DNA of 64,000 nt from Peribacillus muralis (GCF_001439925.1 NZ_LMBV01000006.1:124220-188219), one strand, 5' to 3'; numbered from the stretch's first letter, positions 48,590 to 57,735 are shown. Numbers and translations: made by a program. The notes: generated by a model not told the origin, from the letters alone.

Positions 48590-49576
48590 TTATTGTTTTT
48601 CTATCGTCTTCGCGATGGTCGGGATGACATCATGCCCAACCATATCGCGGGTCTGGCGAATGGCATTGTAGATGGCGTTCGCATCTGAAGATCCATGCGC
48701 CTTGATGACAGGAGCCTTCAGGCCAAAAAGTCCAGCACCGCCATACTCTGAATAATCCATTTGATTTTTTATGACCTTTAATTCCGGCTTCACCATCGCT
48801 GCAGCCAATTTGCTCTTCAGGTTGCTCGTCAAAGCCGTTTTCAACATCGTGAATACGCTCATAGCCGTACCTTCCAGTGTTTTCAACACCATATTTCCCG
48901 TGAATCCGTCCGTCACGACAACATCCGCCGGTCCATTTAGAAGGTCTCGTGCCTCAACATTTCCAATAAAGGTGATTTCCGATGACTGCTGCAGCAATGA
49001 GAAAGCATGCTTGGTCAATTCATTCCCTTTTTTTTCCTCTGTTCCGATATTCAAAAGCCCGACACGGGGCTTATCTATCCCCCGCACTTTTTGGGCATAT
49101 ACAGACCCCATTATCGCGAATTGCAGAAGATGCTCCGGCTTCGCATCGGAGTTAGCACCCACATCAAGAAGGACAAACCCTTTTCCATCGATTGTCGGCA
49201 GGGTCGGAGCCAATGCCGGACGTTCGATGCCTTCAATTCTTCCGACAATAAACAAGCCTGCAGCCATGAGCGCACCTGTATTGCCTGAAGAAATGCATGC
49301 ATCGGCTTCTCCATCTGCCACTTGTTGTGCCGCCAAGACCATGGAGGCACTTTTCTTGCGGCGAACTGCGCGAACCGGCTCATCGGTACTCAGTATTTTT
49401 TCTTCTGTATGTACAACCTTTATTCGGTCATGTTTGTTTAAGTGTAAGTTAACCTCGTCTTGATCTCCCACCAAAGTGATTTCCACATCGGAAAAAGCCT
49501 CGACAGCTTTCATTGCTCCTAAAACCTGTGCTTTAGGAGCGTGATCTCCACCCATTGCATCTATCGTTATCTTCAT
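48590..49576 (-). CDS. plsX: Phosphate acyltransferase PlsX
   Basis: Makes acyl-phosphate from acyl-ACP for phospholipid synthesis. The 328 residues start [20 protein letters not shown] and contain [20 protein letters not shown] and the C-terminal [20 protein letters not shown]. It lies 24 bp after fapR and 27 bp before fabD. Confidence 0.97.
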   Translation of the reverse strand: MKITIDAMGGDHAPKAQVLGAMKAVEAFSDVEITLVGDQDEVNLHLNKHDRIKVVHTEEKILSTDEPVRAVRRKKSASMVLAAQQVADGEADACISSGNTGALMAAGLFIVGRIEGIERPALAPTLPTIDGKGFVLLDVGANSDAKPEHLLQFAIMGSVYAQKVRGIDKPRVGLLNIGTEEKKGNELTKHAFSLLQQSSEITFIGNVEARDLLNGPADVVVTDGFTGNMVLKTLEGTAMSVFTMLKTALTSNLKSKLAAAMVKPELKVIKNQMDYSEYGGAGLFGLKAPVIKAHGSSDANAIYNAIRQTRDMVGHDVIPTIAKTIEKQ

Positions 49577-49600
49577 GTTCTTTCATCCTTTACTAGAAAG

Positions 49601-50155
49601 TTAAGAGCGATACATTTCGAACTCGCCTTTAAAAACCAGCTCATTACCTACGTAGCTTCTGACCTCCACCACTGATCGATCATTGGTATGGTCCACACTT
49701 TTAACCTTCGCTTTGGCTACCACTCTTTCATTTTCCTTTACGGAACGGGTAAATAAAATGGATGCCTTTGCAGTCAGTGCCAGTTCATCATTCATGACCG
49801 CTACTGCCAATGAATTTGCTTGGGCAAAAAGGTGGTGCCCCCTGGCAATTCCATTCCGCTTGAAGACATGCTCTTTTTTTATATCCAAAATCGATATCGC
49901 ATTGTCATCTAAATTAAGATCTATTACTTCCCCGATGATTTCATCCAAAGGCAAAGCCCTGATTTCGTCACTGAATTTTTTCTCGGCCACGTTCTTAATG
50001 CGTTCACGCAGTTCCGGTATCGATAATTCAAGTCGATCAAGCCTAATTGTCTGGACGCTCACCGAATATTTTTCAGCCAGCTCCTCATCCGTTACAAAAG
50101 GATTCTGTTTAATCGTTTCGATTAATAATTGCTGGCGTTCCTTCTTGTTTCTTCG
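49601..50155 (-). CDS. fapR: Fatty acid and phospholipid repressor FapR
   Basis: Repressor released by malonyl-CoA that controls membrane lipid genes. The 184 residues begin [20 protein letters not shown], with a DeoR-like HTH ([20 protein letters not shown]) and a hot-dog effector domain ([20 protein letters not shown]). The ATG at 50155 matches homologs; the ribosome-binding site is weak. Its operator lies just upstream, so it autoregulates this operon. Confidence 0.97.
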   Translation of the reverse strand, partial: RRNKKERQQLLIETIKQNPFVTDEELAEKYSVSVQTIRLDRLELSIPELRERIKNVAEKKFSDEIRALPLDEIIGEVIDLNLDDNAISILDIKKEHVFKRNGIARGHHLFAQANSLAVAVMNDELALTAKASILFTRSVKENERVVAKAKVKSVDHTNDRSVVEVRSYVGNELVFKGEFEMYRS

Positions 50156-50179
50156 CATTTGAAGGTCACCATCCGTAGT

Positions 50180-50198
50180 ATTATGACTAGGTACTAAT
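50180..50198. promoter_or_regulatory. FapR operator
   Basis: On the minus strand the sequence ATTAGTACCTAGTCATAAT matches the FapR consensus (ATTAGTACCTRGTCTTAAT) at all but one position. It begins a few bases downstream of the -10 of the fapR promoter, so bound FapR would cover the start region. Confidence 0.92.
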
Positions 50199-50201
50199 AG
50201 T

Positions 50202-50230
50202 AGTATATATATTTTAAAAACAGATTGCAA
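50202..50230 (-). promoter_or_regulatory. Sigma-A promoter of fapR-plsX-fabD-fabG-acpP
   Basis: On the minus strand TTGCAA (50225-50230) and TATACT (50202-50207) are 17 bases apart. The -35 lies inside the 3' arm of the recG terminator hairpin. Confidence 0.85.
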
Positions 50231-50256
50231 GATATTGTGGAAATTCTCGCAATCTG
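50221..50256 (-). terminator. Intrinsic terminator after recG
   Basis: The arms CAGATTGC/GCAATCTG form an 8-bp stem that can extend by a few imperfect pairs, followed on the minus strand by TTTTTAAAA. It lies about 20 bp after the recG stop and overlaps the fapR promoter. Confidence 0.75.
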
Positions 50257-50275
50257 CTAATCGATTTTCATTATT

Positions 50276-52327
50276 TCAGTCAAGCTTTTCTCCCGTAAAC
50301 ACGCCTGTCCCCTCTAAATAAGTACGTAATGGTGCATATTCGTGGGAGTGCCAAAAGCTTTGGGAAGCAATCAGTTTCGCTGCGTCCTCCCGAGCCACTT
50401 CCAAGGTCCTGTAATCATGGACCATGTCAGCTACTTTGAATTCAGGTAGGCCGCTTTGCTTTTTGCCAAAGAAATCCCCTGGGCCGCGAAGTTCCAAGTC
50501 CTTCTCGGAGAGGACGAAACCATCGTTCGTTTCCGTCATGATTTTCATCCGTTCTTTTCCGACCTCCGTTTTCGGATCAGCCAGGAGAATGCAAAACGAC
50601 TGATCGCTTCCCCGTCCTACCCTACCCCGTAACTGATGGAGCTGGGACAGGCCAAAACGCTCTGCATCATAAATGACCATTACCGTTGCATTTGGAACAT
50701 TCACTCCAACCTCGACAACGGTCGTTGAGACGAGGATTTGCGCAGCATTTACACTGAACTCCTGCATCACTTCGTCTTTTTCATCCGCGGGGAGCCGCCC
50801 ATGCATGAGTCCCACTTTATACCGGTCGCCAAAGTATTGGGTCAGCATCGCATGGACATCCAGAACATTTTGCAGGGAATCAAGCTTTTCCGACTCCTCG
50901 ATCAAAGGACAGATGACGTAAGCCTGCCGTCCTTTTTTTAGTTCCTTTTCAACAAAAGTCAAGATCCGATCAAGCATTTGATGTTTCGCCCAATACGTTT
51001 CGATCGCTTTGCGTCCAGCAGGCATTTCATCTATCGTCGAGACGTCCATTTCACCGAAAACGGTAATCGCGAGCGTACGCGGAATGGGTGTTGCCGTCAT
51101 GAATAGTACATCTGGGTTCGCACCTTTTTCACGGAGAATCCGACGCTGCTCCACTCCGAAGCGGTGTTGTTCATCCGTAATGACAAGTCCAAGCTTCCGA
51201 AAATTCACTTCATCCTGTATCAAAGCATGCGTTCCGATCAAAAGGTCGATTTCACCGGAATCAAGCATTTGTAATAGCTCCCGGCGCTTTTTGCCCTTCA
51301 CCGAACTAGTCAATAACGCTACCTTCAATCCGGTCGGTTCAAGCATCGCCTTCAGTGATTGCGTATGCTGCTCAGCCAAGATTTCCGTCGGTACCATAAG
51401 GGCCCCTTGGAAACCGGCTGTAATCGTCGCCTTCAGGCAGATGGCGGCAACAACCGTTTTTCCTGACCCTACATCGCCTTGGAGAAGGCGATTCATCCGA
51501 TAGGGGGATTTCATGTCATTCAGAATTTCGCCGACGACACGATTTTGAGCATGTGTCAAAGGGAAAGGAAGCGTTTGTATGAAGGCTTCCACTGGCTTTT
51601 CGTCAAATTCCTGACCGATTCCTTTTGATTGCTCCCGCTGCACTTTACGCAAGGCCTGCATTTTGAGTTGAAACAATAAAAATTCTTCATACACAAAGCG
51701 GCGGCGCGCTTTCTTTATATCATCAGCCGATAAAGGAAAATGCATCATACGAAGAGCATCATTACGTGGCATCAGTTTGTATGTCGCCAATAATTGCGGT
51801 GGCAAATTCTCTTCAATCATGGATCCATACTGGGTAAACGCTTTGGAGATAAAGCGGCGCAAACCTTTTACCGTGATGCTTCCCTTCACGGAGTACACGG
51901 GTTCAAACTCTTTCTCGCGGCTTTGATTGCCAATGTGACACTCTGAGCCAGTAATCGTTTGCCGATGACGGTCCCATTTTCCGGTTACCGTTATGGTTTC
52001 ACCTATCGCAAGTTTCGGCTTCAAATATGGCTGGTTGAAAAAAATGACATTCACTAAATATCGCCCGGTCAATAATTTAATCGTCAGCCTCGATTTTTTC
52101 TTGCCAAAGTACCCTAATGTGGGCACGGTATGAATTTTTCCTTCTACGGTGACGCGTTCTTCATGTTCTACCGTTTCCAAGTCCCTCAATCGGTAGTCTT
52201 CATAGCGGTATGGAAGATGTTCAAGGAGATTCTTGACGGTATGAATCTCCATTTCCTCCAGGGCTGCCGCGGTTTCGCTCCCGATGCCTTTCACTGACGT
52301 TATCGGTTCCAAAATGGCGGAGGTCAC
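50276..52327 (-). CDS. recG: ATP-dependent DNA helicase RecG
   Basis: Branch-migration helicase that rescues stalled replication forks. The 683 residues have an N-terminal wedge/OB domain, Walker A GDVGSGKTVVAAI, the DEAH-type DEQH box (ITDEQHRFGVEQRR), ATPIPRTLA, and the C-terminal LHQLRGRVGRGSDQSFCIL. The start is GTG at 52327, overlapping the sdaAA stop by 4 bp, so it is probably translationally coupled. Confidence 0.97.
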   Translation of the reverse strand: MTSAILEPITSVKGIGSETAAALEEMEIHTVKNLLEHLPYRYEDYRLRDLETVEHEERVTVEGKIHTVPTLGYFGKKKSRLTIKLLTGRYLVNVIFFNQPYLKPKLAIGETITVTGKWDRHRQTITGSECHIGNQSREKEFEPVYSVKGSITVKGLRRFISKAFTQYGSMIEENLPPQLLATYKLMPRNDALRMMHFPLSADDIKKARRRFVYEEFLLFQLKMQALRKVQREQSKGIGQEFDEKPVEAFIQTLPFPLTHAQNRVVGEILNDMKSPYRMNRLLQGDVGSGKTVVAAICLKATITAGFQGALMVPTEILAEQHTQSLKAMLEPTGLKVALLTSSVKGKKRRELLQMLDSGEIDLLIGTHALIQDEVNFRKLGLVITDEQHRFGVEQRRILREKGANPDVLFMTATPIPRTLAITVFGEMDVSTIDEMPAGRKAIETYWAKHQMLDRILTFVEKELKKGRQAYVICPLIEESEKLDSLQNVLDVHAMLTQYFGDRYKVGLMHGRLPADEKDEVMQEFSVNAAQILVSTTVVEVGVNVPNATVMVIYDAERFGLSQLHQLRGRVGRGSDQSFCILLADPKTEVGKERMKIMTETNDGFVLSEKDLELRGPGDFFGKKQSGLPEFKVADMVHDYRTLEVAREDAAKLIASQSFWHSHEYAPLRTYLEGTGVFTGEKLD

Positions 52328-53208
52328 TTTTTATTTAGCGGCAAGCCAAAAATTTTCGCTTCCAACTCCCGTCCAGTCGGTGTCGCCGCTAATCCTCCTT
52401 GTGCAGTTTCCCTAAGAGCCGATGGCATCGTTTGCCCGATTTTATACATCGCATCAATCACTTCATCACAAGGTATGCGGCTTGTAATCCCCGCCAAGGC
52501 CATATCTGCGGCAACCATTGCATTGGCCGCCCCCATCGCATTCCTTTTTACACAAGGCACCTCAACAAGCCCGGCAACCGGGTCACACACAAGACCCAGC
52601 ATGTTCTTTAACGTGATGGCCATAGCTTCAGCACTTTGCGCAGGTGTTCCTCCTGCCATTTCAACGATTGCTGCGGCTGCCATGCCCGAAGCGGACCCGA
52701 CCTCCGCCTGACAGCCCCCTGCGGCCCCAGAAATCGATGCGTTGTTCGCCACAACAAAACCGAATGCCCCTGCCGTGAACAAGAATTCGATTTTTTGTTC
52801 GCGATTCGGTTTTAACTTGTTTTGCAAAGCGAAAAGCGTTCCAGGCACCACTCCAGCAGATCCAGCAGTAGGTGTCGCACAAATGGTTCCCATCGCTGCG
52901 TTCACTTCGTTTGTGGCCACTGCTTTGCTCACAGCATCCAACAACAATTCACCGCATAGGGAATTACCTGAATTAATATAATTTTGAAGCAGGACTGCAT
53001 CACCGCCTGTAAGGCCGGAAACGGACTGTACACCTTGGAGGCCCTTTTCAACAGCCTGTTCCATCACATCCAGGTTGACTCCCATCTGATCGATGATTTG
53101 TTCACGACTTCTGCCCGTCACTTCCATTTCTTGTTCTATCATCAAAGTTGATATTTTTTTCTGCTTTGAATCAGCTAATTCTATCAATTCCGCAACATTT
53201 CGAAACAT
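52324..53208 (-). CDS. sdaAA: L-serine dehydratase alpha subunit
   Basis: Iron-sulfur enzyme that deaminates serine to pyruvate. The 294 residues contain the cysteine-bearing segments NSGNSLCGELLLD and VCDPVAGLVEVPCVKRN, probable cluster ligands, and the conserved TPTAGSAGVVPGTLFALQNK. It lies 42 bp after sdaAB, which encodes the partner subunit, and before recG. Confidence 0.95.
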   Translation of the reverse strand: MFRNVAELIELADSKQKKISTLMIEQEMEVTGRSREQIIDQMGVNLDVMEQAVEKGLQGVQSVSGLTGGDAVLLQNYINSGNSLCGELLLDAVSKAVATNEVNAAMGTICATPTAGSAGVVPGTLFALQNKLKPNREQKIEFLFTAGAFGFVVANNASISGAAGGCQAEVGSASGMAAAAIVEMAGGTPAQSAEAMAITLKNMLGLVCDPVAGLVEVPCVKRNAMGAANAMVAADMALAGITSRIPCDEVIDAMYKIGQTMPSALRETAQGGLAATPTGRELEAKIFGLPLNKK

Positions 53209-53250
53209 GATATCTTCTCCTTCCTAAATGGAAACGATTCAATTTCCTTA

Positions 53251-53913
53251 TCAATCCACAATCCTCGCCACTTGAGTGATGTTGGGGATTGCCGAGATTT
53301 CATCAATGACTTGATCCTCGAGGTTTTGATCCACTTCAATTGTCATCAGCGCCATCTTCCCCTTCTCTTTACGGGAAACCTCCATCTGGCCGATATTGAT
53401 TTGATGCTTAGCCAGAATGTTTGAAACATTGGCAATGGCCCCGAATTTGTCATCATGCACGACAAGTATGGCAGGGTTGTGGCCCGACAGCCTCAATTTA
53501 AACCCATTCAATTCGACAATTTCGATTTTTCCCCCGCCAATCGATATTCCGACAAGTTCAAGTTCACCGGACTCATCCCCGACCGTTATTTTTGCTGTAT
53601 TGGGATGTTCCGGGACGGCTTCTTCTTCCCGGAAAGTAATTTTGATTTTCTTATTCAGGGCTATTTCCAATGATTCTTTAATTCTCTCATCAAATGTATC
53701 AAAATCAAGTAAGCCTCCTACAATGGCTACATCCGTTCCATGTCCTTTATAGGTTTTTGCGAACGATCCATAAAAAGAAATATGTGCCCATTTAGGTTCA
53801 CGGTTGAATAAATTCCTGGCCACCCTCCCGATTCTTGCAGCTCCGGCAGTATGGGAACTAGAGGGGCCAATCATAACAGGACCAATTATATCGAATACAC
53901 TTCTGAATTTCAT
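53251..53913 (-). CDS. sdaAB: L-serine dehydratase beta subunit
   Basis: Partner subunit of the two-chain Bacillus-type serine dehydratase. The 220 residues have the SDH-beta fold (FDIIGPVMIGPSSSHTAGAA) and a C-terminal ACT domain (about 145-220, ILVVHDDKFGAIANVSNILA). It lies upstream of sdaAA; a terminator-like hairpin separates it from fakA. Confidence 0.95.
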   Translation of the reverse strand: MKFRSVFDIIGPVMIGPSSSHTAGAARIGRVARNLFNREPKWAHISFYGSFAKTYKGHGTDVAIVGGLLDFDTFDERIKESLEIALNKKIKITFREEEAVPEHPNTAKITVGDESGELELVGISIGGGKIEIVELNGFKLRLSGHNPAILVVHDDKFGAIANVSNILAKHQINIGQMEVSRKEKGKMALMTIEVDQNLEDQVIDEISAIPNITQVARIVD

Positions 53914-54031
53914 GCATTGCTCCTCCTTCAGTTATTGAAATCAAGGGAAAGGCTGGGTGTTAGATTAATCATAACGTCAAATTCACCGTAATTCCAATCA
54001 GGCTGTTTCTATCATTCATTTTTCAAAAATA

Positions 54032-54062
54032 AAACTGCATAGCCTAATGACTTATGCAGTTT
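54032..54062 (-). terminator. Intrinsic terminator after fakA
   Basis: A perfect 10-bp stem (AAACTGCATA/TATGCAGTTT) with an 11-base loop is followed on the minus strand by a T-rich run (TTTTATTTTTG). It lies about 55 bp after the fakA stop. Confidence 0.78.
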
Positions 54063-54117
54063 ATTACCCTTTATTCGTTCATGATCATGCAAAGAGAAAG
54101 ATCATTAGAATTTTTCC

Positions 54118-55788
54118 TTATTCAATTGAAAAAATGAAAGAATATAAAGGTTGTTTCCCATTATGGACTTCCACTTCAACGTCTTCGAAAGTCTCCTTAC
54201 AAAACGCGACGAGATTTTCGACTTCTTCTGTATTGGCGTCTTCTCCATACAATATCGTCAGGATTTCAGCATCATCATCGATCATTTCAGAAAGAAGATC
54301 CTTTGCCGCTTGCGTCTTGTCTTTATCTTTCACTTTGATGGTTCCTTCAGCAATGCCCATGAAATCCCCAGTCTCAATGGAAAGACCATCAATATTGGTA
54401 TCCCTGACAGCATAAGTGATTTGGCCGGTTTTTACATGCGAAAGGGCTTCACTCATCACTTTTTGATTCTCTGCAGCATCAAGCGATGGATTGAATGCCA
54501 ACAAGGCAGCCATTCCCTGCGGTACCGTTTTCGTTGGAACGACCGTCACATGATCACCAAGGACATCTGCTGCTTGATTGGCAGCCATAATGATATTTTT
54601 ATTGTTAGGCAAGATGATGACATGCTCCGCATTTGCCTCTTCGACAGCCTTGACGATATCTTCCGTGCTAGGATTCATCGTTTGTCCGCCTTCGATGACG
54701 GATTTGGCGCCGATGCTTTTGAACAATTCACTGATGCCTGCACCCATAGCAACGGACACCACTCCGTATTTATCTTTTATTACCGGTTTCGTTTGGAGCG
54801 GAGTGCTCGTCTCACCAACAATCGCCGTATGCTGTTCGCGCATATTATCGATTTTCATCTTGATTAAGCTACCGTATCGCTGTCCATAGCTGAGACATTC
54901 GCCAGGCTGTTCAGAGTGAATATGTACTTTGACAACTTCATCATCTGAAATGACCAATAATGAGTCGCCGTATTCACTTAAATCATTCCGGAATTTTTCC
55001 TCGTCGAATGATTTATTAGCCAGTTTTTCACTTTCCAACCGGACCATGAATTCCGTGCAGTAGCCAAACACGATATCTTCCGTGTTCATATGCGCTTGGA
55101 CGTTCATGTGGTGCTCGGCACTTATCATATCATCCATGCTAGGGCCATGTTCAGACCGGATCGGAAGGGCTTCACCTTTCAGCTCCGCAAGGAAACCTTC
55201 ATATACGAACACCAAGCCTTGTCCGCCACTGTCAACGACTCCCACTTCTTTTAAGACTGGAAGAAGATCCGGTGTGCGTTTTAATGAAGCATTGGCTTCC
55301 GTGACGATCTCTTCCATTACCTGAATAAGATCTTGGTGCCTGGCAGCTGATGAAACCGCTTGCTTCGCAGCATCTTTGGCGACCGTTAATATCGTGCCTT
55401 CAACAGGTTTCATTACAGCCTTATAAGCTGTTTGCACGCCTGCTTCAAAAGCTTGGGCGAATTCTTCACTATTGATTTCGGATTTATGTTCAATCGCTTT
55501 AGCAAAGCCGCGGAACAATTGTGATAGGATAACACCTGAATTGCCGCGAGCGCCCATTAGCAATCCTCTTGAAAGTGATGTACCCACTTTCCCGATGTGT
55601 TCCTGGACATTATTTTGCACTTCCTTTGCGCCGGAAGTCATCGATAAATTCATATTCGTTCCAGTATCTCCATCTGGAACAGGGAAAACATTCAACGCAT
55701 CAACCAGTTGGGCATTAGCCGCTAAATGATTGGCACCTTGAATGATCATTTCTGCAAATCGCTTTCCATTTAAACTTGTAATTGACAC
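54118..55788 (-). CDS. yloV: Fatty acid kinase-type DAK protein FakA (YloV)
   Basis: Homolog of FakA, the ATP-binding subunit that phosphorylates FakB-bound fatty acids for membrane lipid use. The 556 residues have an N-terminal DhaL/DAK2 domain with the metal/ATP motif DGDTGTNM at 39-46 and MGARGNSGVILSQLFRGFA, a middle domain, and a C-terminal domain ending in the tail PLYSFIFSIE. The kinase role is inferred from S. aureus FakA. It is 18 bp after yloU. Confidence 0.93.
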   Translation of the reverse strand: MSITSLNGKRFAEMIIQGANHLAANAQLVDALNVFPVPDGDTGTNMNLSMTSGAKEVQNNVQEHIGKVGTSLSRGLLMGARGNSGVILSQLFRGFAKAIEHKSEINSEEFAQAFEAGVQTAYKAVMKPVEGTILTVAKDAAKQAVSSAARHQDLIQVMEEIVTEANASLKRTPDLLPVLKEVGVVDSGGQGLVFVYEGFLAELKGEALPIRSEHGPSMDDMISAEHHMNVQAHMNTEDIVFGYCTEFMVRLESEKLANKSFDEEKFRNDLSEYGDSLLVISDDEVVKVHIHSEQPGECLSYGQRYGSLIKMKIDNMREQHTAIVGETSTPLQTKPVIKDKYGVVSVAMGAGISELFKSIGAKSVIEGGQTMNPSTEDIVKAVEEANAEHVIILPNNKNIIMAANQAADVLGDHVTVVPTKTVPQGMAALLAFNPSLDAAENQKVMSEALSHVKTGQITYAVRDTNIDGLSIETGDFMGIAEGTIKVKDKDKTQAAKDLLSEMIDDDAEILTILYGEDANTEEVENLVAFCKETFEDVEVEVHNGKQPLYSFIFSIE

Positions 55789-55806
55789 AAAACTTTCCTC
55801 CTATAC

Positions 55807-56169
55807 TTAAGGGTTCGTCACACGAACTCCCTGGACAAAAATGTTAACTGAATCAACAGCTAATCCTACAGTTTTGTTCAGGGTGTACTTTACCTTTGAT
55901 TGCACATTATGCGCAACTTCCGAGATTTTTGTTCCATAGCTTACGATTATATACATATCGATATGAACTTCTTCCTCTTCTTGACGGACTATTACACCCT
56001 TAGTAAAGTTTTCTTTTCTTAAAATCTCAGCAATGCCGTCTTTAAATTGTTTTTTGGAAGCCATTCCTATAATTCCGTAGCAATCCATTGCTGCTCCGCC
56101 TGCTACAGTAGCGATAACCTCATTAGAGATATCAATTTGTCCATATTTCGTTTGTAATTCAATAGACAT
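55807..56169 (-). CDS. yloU: Asp23/Gls24 family protein YloU
   Basis: Small conserved protein of the Asp23/Gls24 envelope-stress family, of unknown exact role; it is commonly encoded with fakA. The 120 residues begin MSIELQTKYGQIDISNEVIA and contain the conserved DCYGIIGMASKK and VEVHIDMYIIVSYG-like EEEVHIDMYIIVSYG. The ATG at 56169 follows GGGAGGG. It is divergent from rpmB. Confidence 0.92.
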   Translation of the reverse strand: MSIELQTKYGQIDISNEVIATVAGGAAMDCYGIIGMASKKQFKDGIAEILRKENFTKGVIVRQEEEEVHIDMYIIVSYGTKISEVAHNVQSKVKYTLNKTVGLAVDSVNIFVQGVRVTNP

Positions 56170-56204
56170 CTTTCTTTTCCCTCCCAAAAAATCAAGTCAA
56201 CTAA

Positions 56205-56225
56205 AGACATTTTACTATAATGTCT
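56205..56225. repeat. Inverted repeat over the yloU promoter
   Basis: AGACATT and AATGTCT form perfect 7-bp arms around TTACTAT. The repeat covers the probable -10 (TATAGT on the minus strand) of yloU-fakA, which is where a repressor could bind. No known operator was recognised. Confidence 0.5.
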
Positions 56226-56242
56226 ATGGTTTTAAAAGTAAA
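56214..56242 (-). promoter_or_regulatory. Candidate sigma-A promoter of yloU-fakA
   Basis: On the minus strand TTTACT (56237-56242) and TATAGT (56214-56219) are separated by 17 bases, about 45 bp before the yloU start. The -35 is moderate (4 of 6). Confidence 0.55.
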
Positions 56243-56321
56243 TGTCGTACGGTACTTAATATAATTCAATTTTACAGTATGTATGTCAAGGCTTTTTTCT
56301 TGAAAGTAATTAACTGAAGTA

Positions 56322-56350
56322 TTGCATTCTCACGGTAGGTATGATAAATT
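56322..56350 (+). promoter_or_regulatory. Tentative sigma-A promoter of rpmB
   Basis: On the plus strand TTGCAT (56322-56327) and TAAATT (56345-56350) are 17 bases apart, about 70 bp before the rpmB start. The -10 is weak, and a TATGAT hexamer overlaps it at an unsuitable spacing. Confidence 0.35.
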
Positions 56351-56422
56351 ATTAAAGTATTTTACAAAGACTTAAGATGACTGTGAAAACTTAAGCTTCG
56401 TGTAGTTAGGAGGGAAATTAAC

Positions 56423-56611
56423 ATGGCACGTAAATGTGTAATCACTGGAAGAAGAACTCGTTCTGGTAACAGCCGCTCTCACGCAATGAACGCTAGCAAG
56501 CGTACATGGGGCGCTAACCTTCAAAAAGTACGTATTTTAGTTGACGGTAAACCTAAACGTGTATACGTTTCTGCAAGAGCTCTTAAATCGGGCAAAGTAG
56601 AACGCGTATAA
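56423..56611 (+). CDS. rpmB: Large ribosomal subunit protein bL28
   Basis: 50S ribosomal protein and the only plus-strand gene in the window. The 62 residues ([20 protein letters not shown] at the start) are nearly identical to B. subtilis RpmB and carry only one cysteine, so this is the zinc-independent form. AGGAGGG precedes the ATG. It is divergent from yloU and convergent with spoVM. Confidence 0.98.
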   Translation: MARKCVITGRRTRSGNSRSHAMNASKRTWGANLQKVRILVDGKPKRVYVSARALKSGKVERV

Positions 56612-56617
56612 TGTTAC

Positions 56618-56641
56618 GGCATCCTCTAAGGATGCCTTTTT
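56618..56641 (+). terminator. Intrinsic terminator after rpmB
   Basis: A 7-bp stem (GGCATCC/GGATGCC) is followed by TTTTT on the plus strand. It starts 7 bp after the rpmB stop. Confidence 0.88.
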
Positions 56642-56774
56642 ACTTGAAATGGCTGACATTTTAATGGGGATGGTTGATCGTTTCGTTGTTGGAATAATCC
56701 GCATCGAGCAAACAATTCATCACCCATTAATGGATGGCCACACGTTCATTATCCTCCAGAAACCCGAAAAAATA

Positions 56775-56800
56775 ACACCTCCCTAAAACCGGAGAGGTGT
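56775..56800 (-). terminator. Intrinsic terminator after spoVM
   Basis: The arms ACACCTC/GAGGTGT are followed on the minus strand by TTATTTTTTC. It lies about 16 bp after the spoVM stop and faces the rpmB terminator. Confidence 0.82.
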
Positions 56801-56815
56801 CATGTGGAATAAGTA

Positions 56816-56896
56816 TCAGCCTTTTTTAAACGCTCCGAGCATAGCCCTTACCAAACTACCCAGAACTTTTGGCAATTTAATCGTATAAAATTTCAT
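56816..56896 (-). CDS. spoVM: Stage V sporulation protein M
   Basis: A 26-residue amphipathic helix that binds the curved forespore membrane and anchors SpoIVA for spore coat assembly. The product starts MKFYTIKLPKVLGSLVRAML and ends GAFKKG, close to B. subtilis SpoVM, with the key Pro9 conserved. The ATG at 56896 was chosen over the adjacent ATG at 56899 because AGGAGG spacing and the family start agree. It is too short for usual gene calling. It marks the organism as a spore former. Confidence 0.95.
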   Translation of the reverse strand: MKFYTIKLPKVLGSLVRAMLGAFKKG

Positions 56897-57022
56897 CATG
56901 CCCCTCCTCTTTGCATCCCACAGATTAAGATGAAGTGGAATTTTTCTATTACAACATAAGCTTTTAAGCGGATATAGGATTTGGATTTGAAATTATATCC
57001 GAATCTGCTCTAAGCATGAATT

Positions 57023-57676
57023 TTAATCTCTGCTTCTTATCATCATTAATATGCCCTCCTTAAATGAAACATTCCCAGAATCGGAAATTAGTTCGTTGCT
57101 GATGCAGAGTGTCGAACCTATCTCCAGGCAGCGATCGCTCAATGGATATTTAAAGCCTGTTAAAGTAATCCCGGTGACTTCTGGCGTAACCGAAAGGAAG
57201 GATACGTACTTCATATCCTCCATGGCTATAACCTCATAAGATCCTGCCGTCTTGACTGTGTAAGTGTTTTGCTGATCGACTATGTATATATCAATTTCGT
57301 CGTGATAGGGGAGGACACTTTCCTTTTGAAGTAGCTGGACATTGCCAAGAAAATGATCCATCCTCCCTCCTGTAGCGCCGAGGATGTGAATTTCACTTGG
57401 TTTTTGATTTATTGCCCAATTAAAAGCGATTTCCAAATCCGTTTCATCCTTTTCTGAAGCATATAAATCTATATGTTGAAGCTTTTGCATAATTACCTTA
57501 TATTCATCTTTTGAAACCGAATCAAAATCCCCAAAGCCACATTTAGGTACGATGCCATTTTCAAGCAAAGCCCATACCCCCCTATCCACCCCGACCCAAA
57601 AATCAGTCATCTCTTTATACCTTTTCAAATCCGGCCATAGCCCTTCCGGACCACCGGCCATTATACTAATGATCAT
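57023..57676 (-). CDS. thiN: Thiamine pyrophosphokinase ThiN
   Basis: Makes thiamine pyrophosphate from thiamine and ATP. The 217 residues show the family motifs VDRGVWALLENGIVPKCGFG and GDFDSVS, SEKDETDLEIAFNWA, and ILGATGGRMDHFLGNVQLL. It follows rpe but is separated from it by a strong terminator. The start is the first methionine, MIISIMAGGPE. Confidence 0.95.
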   Translation of the reverse strand: MIISIMAGGPEGLWPDLKRYKEMTDFWVGVDRGVWALLENGIVPKCGFGDFDSVSKDEYKVIMQKLQHIDLYASEKDETDLEIAFNWAINQKPSEIHILGATGGRMDHFLGNVQLLQKESVLPYHDEIDIYIVDQQNTYTVKTAGSYEVIAMEDMKYVSFLSVTPEVTGITLTGFKYPLSDRCLEIGSTLCISNELISDSGNVSFKEGILMMIRSRD

Positions 57677-57735
57677 GATTATCCTCCTTTATTAAACGTA
57701 TAAGTCTATATGAGAATTCTTTGTGGCACTGTAAA

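Noticed and set aside
54151-54867. Long open frame of 238 codons antisense to fakA (and similar ones at 48771-49463 and 24806-25483)
   Set aside because: They lie wholly opposite well-conserved genes, have no recognisable domain or ribosome-binding site, and read as cysteine/serine-rich shadows.
56664-56786. Plus-strand open frame of 40 codons between rpmB and spoVM, starting MGMVDRFVVGIIR
   Set aside because: No ribosome-binding site, it lies after the rpmB terminator and runs into the spoVM terminator, and no family was recognised.
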